This document shows positions 52,963 through 62,589 of a stretch of 64,000 nucleotides of DNA, one piece after another; the stretch's first letter is position 1, and every line of letters begins with the position of its first letter. The DNA is taken from contig NZ_JAMGBC010000001.1 of the NCBI RefSeq assembly GCF_023516495.1, positions 992,001 to 1,056,000 of the forward strand. Reading direction: 5' to 3'. Made by a program: the position numbers and the translations under genes. The DNA is from Sphingomonas anseongensis. Lineage in GTDB: Bacteria > Pseudomonadota > Alphaproteobacteria > Sphingomonadales > Sphingomonadaceae. The notes beneath the pieces were generated by a model. That model made no database searches. It was not told the DNA's origin and saw nothing but the letters and a program-made list of their open reading frames with translations.

Positions 52963-54411
52963 ATGCTGACGACCAATCCATTCGACGACGACAAGCTTCA
53001 CGAAGAGTGCGGAATCTTCGGGATTTGGGGTGCCGAGAAGGCGGCGAGCTTCGTTGCTCTCGGCCTTCATGCCCTCCAGCACCGCGGCCAGGAGGCTGCC
53101 GGGATCACCAGCTTCGACGGGGCGCACTTCCATTCGCACCGCGCGATGGGGCACGTGGCCGGCAACTTCGACCGGGACGATGTGATCGCGCGCCTGCCGG
53201 GGCGAACGGCGATCGGACACGTTCGCTATTCGACCACCGGCGAGACTGCACTTCGCAACGTCCAGCCCCTGTTCGCCGAACTCAGCGACTGCGGGTTCGC
53301 AGTCGCCCATAACGGCAATATCTCCAACGCGATGAAGCTGAGGCGGACTCTCAGCCGCCGTGGCTCCATCTTCCAGTCGACCAGCGACACCGAGGTCATC
53401 ATCCACCTCGTCGCCACCTCGACCCAGTCGACCCCGCTCGACCGGCTGATCGACGCGCTGAAGCAGGTCGAGGGCGCCTATTCGCTCCTCGTCCTGACCG
53501 AGGAAGGCTTGATCGCCTGCCGCGACCCGCTGGGTATCCGGCCGCTCGTAATGGGCAAGCTCGGCGAGGCGACGATCTTCGCTTCCGAAACGGTGGCATT
53601 CGACGTTATCGGCGCGACCTTCATCCGGGACATCGAGCCGGGCGAGTTGGTCGTCGTCAACGACACCGGGATCCGCTCCTTCCGCCCGTTCGAGGCAGCG
53701 AAGCCGCGGCCGTGCATCTTCGAACATGTCTATTTTTCGAGGCCGGATTCGGTCGTCGACGGCACCTCGGTCTACGAGGTTCGCAAGAACATCGGCGCAG
53801 AGCTCGCGCGCGAAGCTCCGGTCGAGGCGGACATCGTCGTCCCCGTGCCCGACAGCGGAGTTCCCGCGGCGCTTGGCTTCAGCCAGGCGTCGGGGATCCC
53901 GTTCGAGCTGGGGATCATCCGCTCCCACTACGTCGGCCGGACCTTCATCCAGCCGAGCCAGGAAGTGCGCAACCTCGGCGTCAAGCTGAAGCACAATGCC
54001 AATTCGGCGCTGATTGCCGGCAAGCGAGTCGTTCTGATCGACGATTCGATCGTTCGCGGGACGACCAGCCTGAAGATCGTGCAGATGATGCGCGACGCCG
54101 GGGCGCGCGAGGTGCATTTCCGGATCGCGTCGCCGCCGACCAAGCACAGCTGCTTCTACGGAGTCGACACTCCCGAACGTGCAAAGCTTCTCGCGGCGCA
54201 GATGAGCGTCGAGCAGATGCGCGACTATATCAACGCCGATAGCCTCGCCTTCATCTCGATCGACGGCCTGTACCGCGCCCTCGGAGAAAGCCGGGACTCG
54301 CTCCAGCCTCAGAGGTGCGACGCCTGCTTCACCGGAGAATATCCGACGACGCTGACGGATGCGGAAGAGAGTGCGTCCGGCGCGGCTCTCTCGCTAGTTG
54401 CCAGCCGCTAG
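52963..54411 (+). CDS. purF: Amidophosphoribosyltransferase
   Basis: 482 residues from the ATG at 52963. The mature catalytic Cys lies in [19 protein letters not shown]. The glutaminase domain includes [13 protein letters not shown] and [19 protein letters not shown], and the phosphoribosyltransferase domain includes [19 protein letters not shown]. It makes phosphoribosylamine, the first purine step. Three tandem copies of AGCCGCT (54403-54423) straddle its stop codon. The SDR gene follows 46 bp later, the usual partner. Confidence 0.97.
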   Translation: MLTTNPFDDDKLHEECGIFGIWGAEKAASFVALGLHALQHRGQEAAGITSFDGAHFHSHRAMGHVAGNFDRDDVIARLPGRTAIGHVRYSTTGETALRNVQPLFAELSDCGFAVAHNGNISNAMKLRRTLSRRGSIFQSTSDTEVIIHLVATSTQSTPLDRLIDALKQVEGAYSLLVLTEEGLIACRDPLGIRPLVMGKLGEATIFASETVAFDVIGATFIRDIEPGELVVVNDTGIRSFRPFEAAKPRPCIFEHVYFSRPDSVVDGTSVYEVRKNIGAELAREAPVEADIVVPVPDSGVPAALGFSQASGIPFELGIIRSHYVGRTFIQPSQEVRNLGVKLKHNANSALIAGKRVVLIDDSIVRGTTSLKIVQMMRDAGAREVHFRIASPPTKHSCFYGVDTPERAKLLAAQMSVEQMRDYINADSLAFISIDGLYRALGESRDSLQPQRCDACFTGEYPTTLTDAEESASGAALSLVASR

Positions 54412-54457
54412 CCGCTAGCCGCTTCCACCGTCGGCGCGAACGCGATACGGGCGCGCC

Positions 54458-55177
54458 ATGACCGACAACCAGGACTTCCTTTCCGGCAAGCTTGCGCTGG
54501 TCACCGGAGCAAGCCGCGGGATCGGCGCAGCGACCGCCGCGGCGCTGGCCAAGGCCGGTGCTCACGTGATCCTTGTCGCCCGCACCGCCAAGGCTCTGGA
54601 GGACGTCGAGGAGCAGATCCACGAAGCAGGCGGAAGCGCTACGATCGCTCCGCTCGATCTCACCGAAGGCGAAGGAATCGGGAAGCTGGCGGCAGCAGTC
54701 GCCGAGCGCTGGCCATCGCTGGAGGTGCTCGTGCTGAACGCGGCCACCCTCGGCTCCCTGACTCCAGTCGAGCACATCGACTCCAAGGAATATGCGCGCA
54801 TCCTCACCCTCAATGTGGCCGCGAACCAGGCACTGATCGCGGCTTTCGACCCGCTTTTGAGGCGAAGCGAGCGAGCGGACGTGGTCGCAATCACATCCTC
54901 CGTCGGCCATGAGCCGCGGGCCTTCTGGGGCGCCTACGGATCGTCAAAGGCCGCCCTGGAAAACCTTGTTCTCGCCTATGGCGACGAGACGGAGCGGCTC
55001 GGGAAGATCCGCGTCCACGTGGTCGACCCGGGCGCCACGCGCACGAGGATGCGCGAGCTGGCCTTTCCGGGCGAGGAGCCGGAGAGCGTCAAGCCGCCCC
55101 AGGTCGTCGCCGACTTCATCCTCGACCGCCTCGGCTCCGACGCTCCAACCAAGGAGCGGGTCCGCGTCGATTCCTAG
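54458..55177 (+). CDS. Short-chain dehydrogenase/reductase
   Basis: 239 residues. NAD(P) motif LVTGASRGIGAATAAAL, NAG-like NAATLGS, catalytic Ser in AITSSVGH and YxxxK in WGAYGSSKAALEN. The substrate is unknown. It is paired with purF in many alphaproteobacteria, as here. Its stop overlaps that of the converging membrane hydrolase gene. Confidence 0.93.
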   Translation: MTDNQDFLSGKLALVTGASRGIGAATAAALAKAGAHVILVARTAKALEDVEEQIHEAGGSATIAPLDLTEGEGIGKLAAAVAERWPSLEVLVLNAATLGSLTPVEHIDSKEYARILTLNVAANQALIAAFDPLLRRSERADVVAITSSVGHEPRAFWGAYGSSKAALENLVLAYGDETERLGKIRVHVVDPGATRTRMRELAFPGEEPESVKPPQVVADFILDRLGSDAPTKERVRVDS

Positions 55178-56121
55178 TCGAGCGGGATCAGGAACGGGTC
55201 GTAGCGCCAGGACCGGCCGCGCTTCTCGTTCGGAAGCAGGTTGCTGGCGAGAAAACGCTGGTCGGTGAGATAGGCGCGGCCGTCGTCTACGACGACCATC
55301 GGCATTCGCGACCAGTAGAGGAAGGCGCGGACCCGGGGGCTCCGCTCGCGCCCCGCCTGCAGCCGCCGGTCGTCGAGGTGAAGCAAGCCTTCGCGGCCAG
55401 TGAGCGACAGGCCGCGCGAGGGCGAATAGCTTCCAACGCCGTAGCTTTTCCCGTCGCGCCACAGCATCGTCCGTCGCCAAAAGGCGAATGGCGGGGGGCT
55501 TGCGATGACTTCCGTAGGGTGGATCCGGTTGTTCAGAAGTGCACGCGTCGCCGCTGACTCGACGCGCTGGGTGAGGCCCAGGTTGAAAGCGATATAGGCG
55601 AGTAGCAGGCCAAAGGCCGCCTGCGCCGGAATCCCCGACGGAGCACCTCCCCTGCGCTCCCGCCAGACGGTCAGCGCAATGCCGCCTCCCATCACCAGCC
55701 AGAACACCCAGTCGATGATGAAGATCGCATCGCCCGCCACCCATTTGGGGGAGAATGGCGCGAGGATGTTAACTCCGTAGGTATTGAGGAAATCCAGCGC
55801 CGGGTGGCTGAGCACCGCCGCCAGGGTGACGAGGAATAACGGCAACGAGCGGAACGGCACCGCCTCCGGGTTGGGGCGCCAGCGGTCGTAGAGCCACAGC
55901 AAACCGACGATCGCCGCGGCCAACAGCGGCCAGCCGAGCACGGCGTGGGTGGGGCCCCGGTGGAAGGCGATGCCCTGAACGTTGAAGAACAAGGGCGCGA
56001 AGACGTCGATGTCGGGCGCGTTGGCGCCGAGCAGGCAGCCGGCCATCGCCAGGCGCGACTGGCGCTTGAGGCCCATCTGGCCGAGCAGCCCCCCGGCAAG
56101 CGTGTGAGTCAGATTGTCCAA
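55174..56121 (-). CDS. Membrane-bound metal-dependent hydrolase (DUF457/YdjM-like)
   Basis: 315 residues from a TTG start (56121). The family pattern is clear: MDNLTHTLAGGLLGQMGLKR, GANAPDIDVFAPLFF, FHRGPTHAVLGWPLL with the conserved His/Asp metal residues, and SHPALDFLNTYGVNILAPFS. Several membrane helices follow, then a soluble C-terminal part. These proteins are inner-membrane hydrolases of unknown substrate, some DNA-damage regulated in enterobacteria. Confidence 0.9.
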   Translation of the reverse strand: MDNLTHTLAGGLLGQMGLKRQSRLAMAGCLLGANAPDIDVFAPLFFNVQGIAFHRGPTHAVLGWPLLAAAIVGLLWLYDRWRPNPEAVPFRSLPLFLVTLAAVLSHPALDFLNTYGVNILAPFSPKWVAGDAIFIIDWVFWLVMGGGIALTVWRERRGGAPSGIPAQAAFGLLLAYIAFNLGLTQRVESAATRALLNNRIHPTEVIASPPPFAFWRRTMLWRDGKSYGVGSYSPSRGLSLTGREGLLHLDDRRLQAGRERSPRVRAFLYWSRMPMVVVDDGRAYLTDQRFLASNLLPNEKRGRSWRYDPFLIPLD

Positions 56122-56138
56122 CTAGAAGCCGCCGCGGG

Positions 56139-57148
<1,010 letters not shown>

Positions 57149-57152
<4 letters not shown>

Positions 57153-57235
57153 GCGAAAAATCCACCAAGCCAGACAATCAGGAGGACGATGACGATCAGC
57201 ATCATAACCATCGGAAAGACGTTGATTGGCCTCAT
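57149..57235 (-). CDS. 28-residue membrane microprotein between KorA and KorB
   Basis: The whole product is MRPINVFPMVMMLIVIVLLI followed by VWLGGFFA: a short polar N-terminus and one strongly hydrophobic helix. Its ATG (57233-57235) overlaps the korA stop as ATGA, and its TGA (57149-57151) overlaps the korB ATG the same way, so the three are one translationally coupled unit. I know of no named family. The exact fit on both sides and the clean membrane-helix composition support a real gene over a chance ORF. Confidence 0.7.
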
Positions 57236-59139
57236 TTCAACGCCTCGTCGATCGCTTGCTCGATCTCGGCGATGCGGAACGGCTGCCCGGCGACCTTCGA
57301 CAGCGGCTTCGCGTCGACGAGGAACTGGTCGCGCAACACCGTCTTGAGCTGTCCCATGTTCATCTCGGGGACGAGGATATGCTCGAAGCCCTTGAGCAGC
57401 GCCGACATATTCTTCGGCATCGGCCAGATGTGGCGGATGTGGATGTGGCTGACGTCGAGCCCGCGGTTGCGGGCGCGTCGGACCGCCTGGTGGATCGGGC
57501 CGTAGGTCGAGCCCCAGCCGACGACGGCGAGCTTGCCGCTGGTCTCGCCAAGGCAGACGTCCTGGTCGGGAATCGTCTCCGCGACCTTGAGAACCTTGTT
57601 CGCGCGCTCGAAGGTCATCTCTTCGTGAGCGACGGGGCTGTAGTCGATGTTGCCGGTGCCAGGCTGCTTCTCGATCCCGCCGATCCGGTGCTCCAGCCCG
57701 GGAGTGCCGGGCTTGATCCACGGACGCGCTAGGTCGGCGTTGCGGACGTAAGGCATCACCCCCTCGCCTTCCGCAGGCGCGGTCTCGAAATAGCTGACTG
57801 GGAACGGCTGGTAGCCGCTCATGTCCGGCACCCGCCACGGCTCCGCAGCATTGGCGATGTAGCCGTCGGTCAGGAGCATCACCGGCACCATGTAGCGGGT
57901 CGCGACCCGACAAGCCTCGATCGCGCAATCGAAGGCATCGGCCGGTGAGCGGGCGGCGAGCACGACCACCGGCGAATCGCCGTTGCGCCCGTAGACTGCC
58001 TGGTAGAGGTCCGACTGCTCGGTCTTGGTCGGAAGGCCGGTCGAGGGGCCGCCGCGCTGCGAGTTGACGACGACGAGCGGAAGCTCGGTCATCACCGCAA
58101 GCCCGAGCGCCTCGGTCTTCAGGGCAATGCCCGGCCCGGATGACGACGTGATGCCAAGCTGGCCGGCGTAGCTCGCGCCGATTGCCGCGCAAATTGCGGC
58201 GATTTCGTCTTCCGCCTGGAAGGTCGTGATCCCGAACTCCTTGAGGCGGGCGAGATGATGGAGGAGCGGGCTCGCGGGAGTGATTGGATATGAACCGAAG
58301 AACATCCGTACGCCGGCCAGCTGGCATCCGGCGACAAGGCCCAGCGCCAGCGATTCCGCGCCGGTGACTGTACGGTAGAGACCGGGTTCCGCGGGCGCAG
58401 CAGCGATGTGGTGCTGGGCGATCCCCGGCGCGCTTAGCTCCACCGTCTCGCCATAAGCGTGGCCGGCGTTGAGCGCGGCGATATTGGCTTCGGCAAGCTC
58501 GGGCGCCTTGGCGAACTTGGCCATGAGCCAGTCGACGATCGGCTGGCGGTCGCGGTCGAACATCCACAGCGCCAGGCCGAGCGTCCACATGTTCTTGCAT
58601 CGCAGGGCTTCCTTGTTGCCCAGCCCGAACGGCTTCACGGCATCGAGCGTCAGCTGCGAAATGTTGAAGTGGATGACCTGCCACTTGGCGAGGCTTCCAT
58701 CCTCCAGCGGGTTCTGCTCGTAACCGGCCTTCGACAGGTTGCGGGCAGTGAACTCGCCTTCGTCCGCGATGATGAGCCCGCCTTCGCGAAGCTGGTCGGC
58801 GTTCACCTTCAGCGCCGCCGGGTTCATCGCCACGAGCACGTCCGGCTGGTCGCCCGCGGTGTCGATCGCGGTTGATCCGAAATTGATCTGGAAGGCGGAA
58901 ACGCCGAAGGTCGTGCCTTGGGGAGCGCGGATTTCGGCGGGAAAGTCCGGGAAGGTCGCAAGATCGTTGCCGGCAAGCGCCGTCGAAAGCGTGAACTGGC
59001 CGCCGGTCAGCTGCATTCCGTCGCCGCTGTCTCCGGCGAAGCGGACCACGACCGCTTCAGGCTGCGGATGGGCGGCGGCTTCCTTTTCGGTGAGGAGATG
59101 GGTGGCTGTCGCCACAAGCGGGTCCTTCACAAACGTCAA
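57232..59139 (-). CDS. korA: 2-oxoacid:acceptor oxidoreductase subunit alpha (gamma-alpha fusion)
   Basis: 635 residues. The N-terminal gamma domain (VVRFAGDSGDGMQLTGGQF and FPAEIRAPQGTTFGVSAFQI) is fused to the alpha domain (FGSYPITPASPLLHHLARLK, GPSTGLPTKTEQSDLYQAVY). This is the KorA layout of the 2-oxoglutarate:ferredoxin enzyme group. The start is a TTG at 59139 with GGAGGAG about 14 bases upstream; a GTG at 59130 is an alternative. It forms one operon with the microprotein and korB. Confidence 0.95.
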   Translation of the reverse strand: MTFVKDPLVATATHLLTEKEAAAHPQPEAVVVRFAGDSGDGMQLTGGQFTLSTALAGNDLATFPDFPAEIRAPQGTTFGVSAFQINFGSTAIDTAGDQPDVLVAMNPAALKVNADQLREGGLIIADEGEFTARNLSKAGYEQNPLEDGSLAKWQVIHFNISQLTLDAVKPFGLGNKEALRCKNMWTLGLALWMFDRDRQPIVDWLMAKFAKAPELAEANIAALNAGHAYGETVELSAPGIAQHHIAAAPAEPGLYRTVTGAESLALGLVAGCQLAGVRMFFGSYPITPASPLLHHLARLKEFGITTFQAEDEIAAICAAIGASYAGQLGITSSSGPGIALKTEALGLAVMTELPLVVVNSQRGGPSTGLPTKTEQSDLYQAVYGRNGDSPVVVLAARSPADAFDCAIEACRVATRYMVPVMLLTDGYIANAAEPWRVPDMSGYQPFPVSYFETAPAEGEGVMPYVRNADLARPWIKPGTPGLEHRIGGIEKQPGTGNIDYSPVAHEEMTFERANKVLKVAETIPDQDVCLGETSGKLAVVGWGSTYGPIHQAVRRARNRGLDVSHIHIRHIWPMPKNMSALLKGFEHILVPEMNMGQLKTVLRDQFLVDAKPLSKVAGQPFRIAEIEQAIDEALK

Positions 59140-59286
59140 AGAATGTTGAGCTGCTCCTCCTTAGAGCGGACTGACGCCTCCCGCCACCATTTGTCATGGA
59201 ATTCCCAAGTGCGCCTGGGTGGTTCACCGGATTGGCTCGCGATTGATTGGGAGGGAGGTCAAAGCCGCACGGTGCGGGAGAGGCCC

Positions 59287-59958
59287 ATGAAACGGCTCGG
59301 ATTGATTGGAGCGATAGTTTCCGGCGCTCTCCTTTGGGTCGCGCCCTCGACCGCCGCCCCGCCCGCAAGCTGGGACGGACTGGTCCAGGTCAAATCCAAG
59401 CGGCTCGATGTCGTATATCTCCAGCCGGGAGCGGACTTTCGCGGTTATTCGAAGGTGATTCTCGATCCGACGGAGGTCGCGTTCCACAAGAGCTGGCAGA
59501 AGGATTATAACCGGACCGCGATCGGTCTCGGCGGGCGGGTTTCCGACCAGGACATTGCGCGAGCAGTTACCCTCGGGATTGCTGCGGCCAACGATATCTT
59601 CGCAAAAGCTTGGCGGGACGGCGGCTATTCGGTGGTGGCCGATCCCGGGCCCGACGTCCTGCGGGTGAGAACTGCCGTTCTCAACATCAATGTCACCGCC
59701 CCCGAGGCGCGTACATCATCGCGGTCCTTCACCTTCTCCGACGATGCCGGAAGTGCCGTTCTTGTCGTGGAGGTGCGGGATTCCGTGACAAACGCGCTGC
59801 TCGGCCGCGCTGTCGACGGCGAAGTCGCCGGCGACACCACCGTCGGATGGCGGTCCAGCGTCAGCAATGCCGGCGACTTCCGAGCTCTCGTCGAAAATTG
59901 GGCGAGAACCAGCGTCAAGGGGCTCGCCGAACTGAAGGCTCTTTCCCCAATCCGCTGA
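59287..59958 (+). CDS. Exported DUF3313 protein
   Basis: 223 residues from the ATG at 59287. Signal peptide MKRLGLIGAIVSGALLWVAP. DUF3313 features: FRGYSKVILDPTEVAFHKSW, GIAAANDIFAKAWRDGGYSV, VADPGPDVLRVRTAVLNINV. The family is a periplasmic or lipoprotein group of unknown function; no lipobox is evident here. Divergent from korA. Confidence 0.88.
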   Translation: MKRLGLIGAIVSGALLWVAPSTAAPPASWDGLVQVKSKRLDVVYLQPGADFRGYSKVILDPTEVAFHKSWQKDYNRTAIGLGGRVSDQDIARAVTLGIAAANDIFAKAWRDGGYSVVADPGPDVLRVRTAVLNINVTAPEARTSSRSFTFSDDAGSAVLVVEVRDSVTNALLGRAVDGEVAGDTTVGWRSSVSNAGDFRALVENWARTSVKGLAELKALSPIR

Positions 59959-60032
59959 CCGTCCGGCCGATTGCCGGTCCGGTTGCGATCTTCGCCCACC
60001 CCTTCCCCTGCAAATGCGCGGCAGGATAAGGG

Positions 60033-60509
60033 ATGCACGTGGCAGACGACGACCTCTACCGCCTCGGCGCCGGAATCATGCTGGTCAACCACGACGGCAA
60101 GGTCTTCGTCGCCGCCCGCATCGATAATCCGGAAGATGCGTGGCAGATGCCTCAGGGCGGGATCGACGACGGTGAGGAGCCTTGGCCTGGCGTCCTCCGC
60201 GAGCTGGAAGAAGAGACTGGCATCGCGCCGAGACTGGTCGAGCGGATCGCAGAGCATCCGGAGCGGCTTCGATACGACCTTCCCGACGAATGGCGGGACA
60301 AATTGTGGCGGGGAAAGTGGAAGGGCCAGGTGCAGCACTGGTTTCTGGCCCGCTTCCTGGGCACTGACGCCGACGTGAATCTGGCGACCAGGCACCCCGA
60401 ATTCCGGGCCTGGAAGTGGGTCGAGCCGAGCGAGCTTCCGGAATTGATCGTCCCCTTCAAACGCGACCTGTACTGCCGGCTGCTCGAGGATTTCGCAGGC
60501 TACTTCTAG
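60033..60509 (+). CDS. rppH: RNA pyrophosphohydrolase
   Basis: 158 residues, standard length. The Nudix box is complete: GGIDDGEEPWPGVLRELEEE then TGI. The N-terminus YRLGAGIMLVNHDGKVFVAA and the C-terminal EFRAWKWVEPSELPELIVPF are RppH-like. It removes pyrophosphate from 5' triphosphate mRNA ends to start decay. No strong ribosome site; ggataaggg precedes the ATG. Confidence 0.94.
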   Translation: MHVADDDLYRLGAGIMLVNHDGKVFVAARIDNPEDAWQMPQGGIDDGEEPWPGVLRELEEETGIAPRLVERIAEHPERLRYDLPDEWRDKLWRGKWKGQVQHWFLARFLGTDADVNLATRHPEFRAWKWVEPSELPELIVPFKRDLYCRLLEDFAGYF

Positions 60510-60511
60510 AC

Positions 60512-60730
60512 CTATCCAGTCATCTGCCGCGCCGCCGGGAAGTCGTTGCCGCCGGCTTGGGCCACCAGGCGCTGATCGCACCAAAGCTCGAACCGCGGCA
60601 GCAGGTTGCGACAGTTGAGCACAGCCAGGGCTTCGGAATCGCTGCGCGCCTCCAGCCACTCCGCGCCGGTCATGCCGCCGCCGTCGTCGAACCAGAGAAG
60701 GCGGTAGTCGGCCAATACGTTAGTCCGCAT
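60512..60730 (-). CDS. Small conserved-looking protein, unknown
   Basis: 72 residues. Balanced composition with MRTNVLADYRLLWFDDGGGM and EARSDSEALAVLNCRNLLPR; its N-terminus overlaps the end of the PilZ gene by 11 nt. It fits the general look of short sphingomonad cytoplasmic proteins, but I recognise no family. A chance ORF cannot be excluded. Confidence 0.5.
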   Translation of the reverse strand: MRTNVLADYRLLWFDDGGGMTGAEWLEARSDSEALAVLNCRNLLPRFELWCDQRLVAQAGGNDFPAARQMTG

Positions 60731-61151
60731 CCTGCGGAAGGATCACGCGATGAAAAGCGCGATCCAGATCGGCGCGAGTCATTTGCCGATAGAATTCGAG
60801 ACCGGCCTCATTGTCCTTGGACCAGGCAATCCGAGCGACAACGAAGATGGAGCCGCGGCGAAGGTAGGCATCCTGACCCGCCGAAATTCTGTTGCCGGCA
60901 CAGATACGTGCGCCCTTACGCGAAATATCGCGCAGCAGCACCTGGTGAGAGCCGTCGGCCGTGACGACGTTTCCGGCCATCAGCACGCGCGAACGGCTGT
61001 TCGCACGTTTGGGTGTCTTCGCTTCGGCTGTCACTGCCCATTCCCGGCTGCTGGCTCGAACGAAAAAGCGCAAACGGGGGCCATGGGGTAGCTTTGCCAC
61101 CGCCCGAAGCCGTCGATTAACCGACGTGTGGTTGACAATTACCCCAATCAC
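60720..61151 (-). CDS. PilZ-domain protein
   Basis: Up to 143 residues from a GTG at 61151; a GTG at 61034 with GGGAATGGGC before it would give about 104 residues and starts closer to the domain. The cyclic-di-GMP-binding pattern is RANSRSRVLMAGN plus LLRDISRKGARI. It probably senses cyclic-di-GMP made by proteins such as the GGDEF-EAL-PilZ regulator elsewhere in the window. The start is uncertain. Confidence 0.8.
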   Translation of the reverse strand: MIGVIVNHTSVNRRLRAVAKLPHGPRLRFFVRASSREWAVTAEAKTPKRANSRSRVLMAGNVVTADGSHQVLLRDISRKGARICAGNRISAGQDAYLRRGSIFVVARIAWSKDNEAGLEFYRQMTRADLDRAFHRVILPQDAD

Positions 61152-61269
61152 TAAAGGTAGTTATCTTTAGATAGGTCGAAGCGAGGATTGGCCGAAAGCC
61201 TGGCGCGGAAATGAACTGCCACTCGGATCGCGCGTTAAGGCGGTAACTCGTTTTTCTGGAAGACAAAAA

Positions 61270-62046
61270 GTGACCAAACCACTGAAGCGCGCGCTATGCG
61301 CCGCGCTGTTGGCAGCGCTCGTGCCCGTCAGCCCCGCAATAGCAGGATCCGGGAGCACGGCTGACTCCGCCGCTGTCGCTGCCCTCGCCAACATCGTCCC
61401 CCGCACCGCCGGCCGCTCGATCCTGATCGATGCCGCGTCGGCGAAATTGTTCATGCTGGAGAATGGGCGGGTGGTCGATTCGATGAAGGTCATCGTCGGC
61501 AAGCCGGCGGAGCCGACGCCCGAGCTCACGACCTCGCTCACCTATGCGACGGTCAACCCTTACTGGCACGTGCCAGAGGATATCGCCCGGACCCTGACGG
61601 CGCCGAACGTCCTCAAGCAGGGCACCGAATACCTCTCCAGCCGCGGCTATGAGGTGATGTCGAGCTTCGGCCCCGACGGCCAGATCCTCGATCCGAACAC
61701 GATCGACTGGCAGGCGGTCGCGGACGGGCGGACGACCGTTCTCGTTCGACAGCGCCCGGGGCCCGCCAATTCGATGGGCCGGATCAAATTCAGCCTCGCC
61801 GCGGGCGACGGGATCTACCTCCACGACACGCCGAAGAAGGAACTGTTCGAGCAGGATCAGCGCAACCTCAGCGCGGGATGCATCCGGCTCGAGGACGCGC
61901 CTCGGCTGGCGCGCTGGCTGCTCGGCGATTCGATGCCGATGTCGGCCGACGTCCCCGAGGAACATATCGCCCTTCGAAGCTACGTGCCGGTGAAGATCAC
62001 CTATCTCGATCCGCAGGCGCAGATGCAGGTCGCCTCGCTGCGCTAG
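61270..62046 (+). CDS. Exported L,D-transpeptidase (YkuD fold)
   Basis: 258 residues from a GTG. A signal peptide (LCAALLAALVPVSPAIAG) precedes the YkuD core: KVIVGKPAEPTPELTTSLTY, FSLAAGDGIYLHDTPKKELF, and the catalytic segment LSAGCIRLEDAPRLARWL with the nucleophilic Cys. These enzymes form 3-3 cross-links in peptidoglycan or anchor proteins to it. The residue before the catalytic Gly-Cys is Ala where many family members have His. Confidence 0.92.
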   Translation: MTKPLKRALCAALLAALVPVSPAIAGSGSTADSAAVAALANIVPRTAGRSILIDAASAKLFMLENGRVVDSMKVIVGKPAEPTPELTTSLTYATVNPYWHVPEDIARTLTAPNVLKQGTEYLSSRGYEVMSSFGPDGQILDPNTIDWQAVADGRTTVLVRQRPGPANSMGRIKFSLAAGDGIYLHDTPKKELFEQDQRNLSAGCIRLEDAPRLARWLLGDSMPMSADVPEEHIALRSYVPVKITYLDPQAQMQVASLR

Positions 62047-62063
62047 CTGACCTCTCGATATCG

Positions 62064-62435
62064 CTAGACCCGGCCGTCAGGGCTCGTGTCGTGGTTACGG
62101 CCGTGCCGCCGACGGCGGGTTAGCCCGAGCAAACCGAGGAGTCCGATCAGACCTGCCAGACCCCAGGGCTTGTCGGTATCGGGGGCGGTACGTGTTTCCT
62201 CCAGGCAGCCCGTATCTTTGTCGCAGAGAACGCCGCCGCCGCCTTTGTAGCCACATCCCCAATTATTCCCGTCAGGCGACACCCAGACTTCAGCGTCATG
62301 GTTGCCGCAAATCCCGATGAGCTTGTCGTCGTCCTTTGCCAGATTTCCGAGGTCCCGCTCCTTTGCCGACGCAGGCTGGGTGGCGACAGCCATCGACGCG
62401 ATTGCAAAGCCGATCAGAAGCGTCTTGCGAAACAT
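62064..62435 (-). CDS. Exported WGxxG-CTERM protein
   Basis: 123 residues from the ATG at 62435, after GGAGGATAAGGGC. Signal peptide MFRKTLLIGFAIASMAVATQ. The C-terminus PWGLAGLIGLLGLLGLTRRR is a WGxxG-CTERM sorting signal: Trp-Gly motif, a short membrane helix and a basic cluster. Such proteins are thought to be anchored or processed at the membrane by a dedicated system. The middle contains four Cys residues (CGNHDAEVW ... GCGYKGGGGVLCDKDTGC). Confidence 0.85.
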   Translation of the reverse strand: MFRKTLLIGFAIASMAVATQPASAKERDLGNLAKDDDKLIGICGNHDAEVWVSPDGNNWGCGYKGGGGVLCDKDTGCLEETRTAPDTDKPWGLAGLIGLLGLLGLTRRRRHGRNHDTSPDGRV

Positions 62436-62589
62436 GCCCTTATCCTCCCTCGAAGTGCGCACTCGCGCGGAACAATATGGTCGACGACTCGGGTTCGCTT
62501 CGGAGCATCGATAACACGATAGCCTGGGGGTTTCGCGTTGTTCGCGCGGTGTGGCCTTCCGAATCGGGCGCGGCTACTGGATAGGGCCT

